Assembly (NCBI RefSeq): GCF_009938225.1
Contig: NZ_AP019657.1
Location: forward strand, 2,604,001-2,668,000
DNA from: Vibrio ponticus
Lineage (GTDB): Bacteria > Pseudomonadota > Gammaproteobacteria > Enterobacterales > Vibrionaceae
DNA length: 64,000 nt
Direction: 5' to 3'
Shown: positions 62,424 through 64,000 of the stretch, in pieces
Layout: each line of letters starts with the position of its first letter
Position numbering within the stretch: position 1 is the first letter of the stretch
The notes under the pieces: model-generated
Told to the model about the DNA's origin: nothing
Seen by the model: only the letters and a program-made list of their open reading frames with translations
Databases searched by the model: none
Program-made: the position numbers and the translations under genes

Positions 62424-63311
62424 ATGCCTTGGATTCAAATCAAACTCAATGCGACCAATGAAAACGCCGAAATGATCGGTGACATGCTAATGGAAGAGAC
62501 TGGCGCGCTATCCGTAACCTTTTTAGATGCGCAAGACACACCAGTATTTGAACCTCTACCAGGTGAAACTCGCTTATGGGGTGATACCGATATTCTGGCA
62601 CTGTATGATGCCGAAGCTGACACTCAGTTTGTTTTAAACCAAATCAAAGCAAGCAATATGCTCGCGGAAGACTTTGCTTACAAAGTTGAGCAAATCGAAG
62701 ATAAAGACTGGGAACGCGAATGGATGGATAACTTCCACCCAATGAAATTCGGTGAGCGTCTATGGATCTGCCCAAGCTGGCGTGAAATCCCAGAGCCAGA
62801 TGCCGTCAATGTTATGCTCGACCCAGGCCTTGCTTTTGGTACAGGTACTCACCCGACAACTGCGCTGTGTCTTGAGTGGCTAGAAGGTCTCGATCTACAA
62901 GGCAAAACGGTTATCGACTTCGGCTGTGGCTCAGGCATCCTCGCGATCGCGGCGATCAAACTTGGTGCTGAACAAGTTATCGGGATCGACATTGATCCTC
63001 AAGCTCTACTCGCGTCTAAAGATAACGCCGAGCGTAATGGCGTGGCGGAACAGCTTGAAGTTTTCCTTCCTCAAGATCAACCTGAAGGTCTAATCGCAGA
63101 TGTGGTAGTTGCTAATATTTTGGCAGGCCCATTACGTGAACTGGCTCCAATCATTAAAGGTTTGGTCAAAGAAAATGGTTTGTTAGCAATGTCGGGCGTT
63201 TTAGATACCCAAGCGGAAGATGTGGCTGACCATTACCGTGACGAGCTTCACATTGATCCAATTAAAGAGCAAAGTGAATGGTGTCGCATCTCAGGTCGCA
63301 AGCAAGGCTAG
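62424..63311 (+). CDS. prmA: Ribosomal protein L11 methyltransferase
   Basis: 295 aa. SAM-dependent enzyme that trimethylates L11 (encoded by rplK in this window). It has an N-terminal L11-recognition domain ([16 protein letters not shown]), then the methyltransferase domain with [32 protein letters not shown] and [13 protein letters not shown]. Its position before dusB-fis matches E. coli. Confidence 0.96.
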   Translation: MPWIQIKLNATNENAEMIGDMLMEETGALSVTFLDAQDTPVFEPLPGETRLWGDTDILALYDAEADTQFVLNQIKASNMLAEDFAYKVEQIEDKDWEREWMDNFHPMKFGERLWICPSWREIPEPDAVNVMLDPGLAFGTGTHPTTALCLEWLEGLDLQGKTVIDFGCGSGILAIAAIKLGAEQVIGIDIDPQALLASKDNAERNGVAEQLEVFLPQDQPEGLIADVVVANILAGPLRELAPIIKGLVKENGLLAMSGVLDTQAEDVADHYRDELHIDPIKEQSEWCRISGRKQG

Positions 63312-63387
63312 ACAAGGTTTTTGCGGCTAATAGACTGAAATTTAAACAAATTAACAAAACAATTTGTAAATGCTCAAATATTAGTCT

Positions 63388-63423
63388 TTTCACGCAGTGA
63401 AAAAATGCGTAAAATGCGCGCCC
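63388..63423 (+). promoter_or_regulatory. Promoter of dusB(-fis)
   Basis: -35-like TTTCAC (63388-63393), a 16-bp spacer, -10 TAAAAT (63410-63415) and a GC-rich discriminator GCGCGCCC. This pattern is typical of promoters under ppGpp/DksA control, as known for dusB-fis in E. coli. AT-rich tracts lie upstream. Confidence 0.65.
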
Positions 63424-63450
63424 TTGCTGGTACAGAACTGTGAAGACGTT

Positions 63451-64000
63451 TTGAAAATAGGTAATTATCAACTTAAGAACAAACTAATCGTTGCTCCAAT
63501 GGCGGGCGTTACGGATAGACCTTTTCGAGAGTTGTGTCTCCGATATGGCGCGGGTATGGCCGTCAGTGAAATGATGTCGTCGAACCCAAAGCTTTGGAAG
63601 ACTGCGAAATCAAAACAGCGCATGGTACACGAAGGCGAATCGGGCATTCGTTCGGTACAGATCGCAGGCGCTGATCCCCAGCTTATGGCTGAAGCAGCTC
63701 AGTTTAGTGTTGAAAACGGTGCGCAAATCATCGACATCAATATGGGCTGCCCAGCTAAAAAAGTGAATAAAAAGCTAGCCGGCTCTGCATTACTTAAGTA
63801 TCCAGATATCATCGAAGATATTCTGAAAACGGTAGTCAATGCAGTCGATGTCCCTGTGACATTGAAAACCCGTACTGGCTGGGACCCAGAAAACAAAAAC
63901 TGTGTCTACATCGCTAAATTAGCCGAAGACTGCGGCATACAGGCTTTAGCCCTTCATGGGCGCACTAAAGCGTGTATGTACAAAGGTGAGGCCGAATACG
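63451..64000 (+). CDS. dusB: tRNA-dihydrouridine synthase B (5' part, cut by the window end)
   Basis: The first 183 codons of a FMN-dependent enzyme that reduces specific uridines in tRNA. The start appears to be TTG at 63451 ([12 protein letters not shown]), with GAAGA upstream and no nearby ATG that would keep the conserved start. Visible are [17 protein letters not shown], the catalytic cysteine motif [13 protein letters not shown], and [17 protein letters not shown] at the edge. fis is expected next, outside the window. Confidence 0.93.
   Translation, partial: MKIGNYQLKNKLIVAPMAGVTDRPFRELCLRYGAGMAVSEMMSSNPKLWKTAKSKQRMVHEGESGIRSVQIAGADPQLMAEAAQFSVENGAQIIDINMGCPAKKVNKKLAGSALLKYPDIIEDILKTVVNAVDVPVTLKTRTGWDPENKNCVYIAKLAEDCGIQALALHGRTKACMYKGEAEY

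Overview
The window is a core chromosomal segment of a gammaproteobacterium, almost certainly a Vibrio. The evidence is the protein families and their arrangement: a CrbS/CrbR acetate-switch system, a large/small sodium:solute symporter pair of the Vibrio type, Enterobacteria-like blocks around rpoBC and cpxRA, and the AT-rich intergenic spacers with short hairpin repeats that are common in vibrios. I cannot name the species. I see no prophage, insertion sequence, integron, CRISPR array or rRNA operon, and base composition is even throughout.

Layout. 1-10.3 kb: two transporters (SLC13, EamA), gpmI, envC, a DHH phosphoesterase, a TetR regulator, hemE, nudC and rsd. 10.3-10.8 kb: a 490-bp repeat-rich spacer. 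10.8-24.8 kb, all on the minus strand: the classic transcription/translation block, in transcription order tRNA-Thr, tRNA-Tyr, tRNA-Gly, tRNA-Thr, tuf, secE, nusG, rplK, rplA, rplJ, rplL, rpoB, rpoC. It carries recognisable promoters before the tRNAs, rplK and rplJ, an L10 leader, and an attenuator between rplL and rpoB. 25-34.3 kb: coaA, a DUF805 protein, a CHMI-family isomerase, tpiA, a MATE pump, rraA-menA, divergent efp/epmB, an orphan type IV pilin-like protein and pfkA. 34.6-45.7 kb: fieF, cpxP divergent from cpxRA with a perfect CpxR box between them, sodA behind a Fur-type site, trmL, fxsA, aspA-dcuA and dsbD. 45.8-59.7 kb: an acetate-utilisation neighbourhood (crbR, marC, a DUF4212/SSS symporter pair, an unknown exported protein, crbS, an HcaT-like MFS transporter, a cNMP/CBS/DUF294 protein, a DnaQ-like exonuclease, acs). 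60-64 kb: aroQ, accBC, prmA and the 5' part of dusB with its stringent-type promoter.

How the genes work together. CrbS, a kinase fused to a transporter domain, and the LuxR-type regulator CrbR are expected to switch on acs. The symporter pair next to crbR is a plausible acetate or other carboxylate importer. AspA and DcuA form an aspartate-to-fumarate/C4-dicarboxylate exchange module. CpxRA, CpxP, FieF and DsbD belong to envelope and metal homeostasis. EpmB modifies EF-P, encoded divergently. AccB and AccC supply malonyl-CoA precursors.

No wholly new system is evident. The best leads are a plus-strand small-RNA candidate between hemE and nudC with paired AACA-S-TGTT palindromes, a highly structured spacer upstream of aspA, the degenerate hairpin/polypyrimidine array after rsd, the cNMP-CBS-DUF294 plus exonuclease pair inside the acetate locus, a calcium-loop-like insert in the symporter, and an orphan pilin-like gene.
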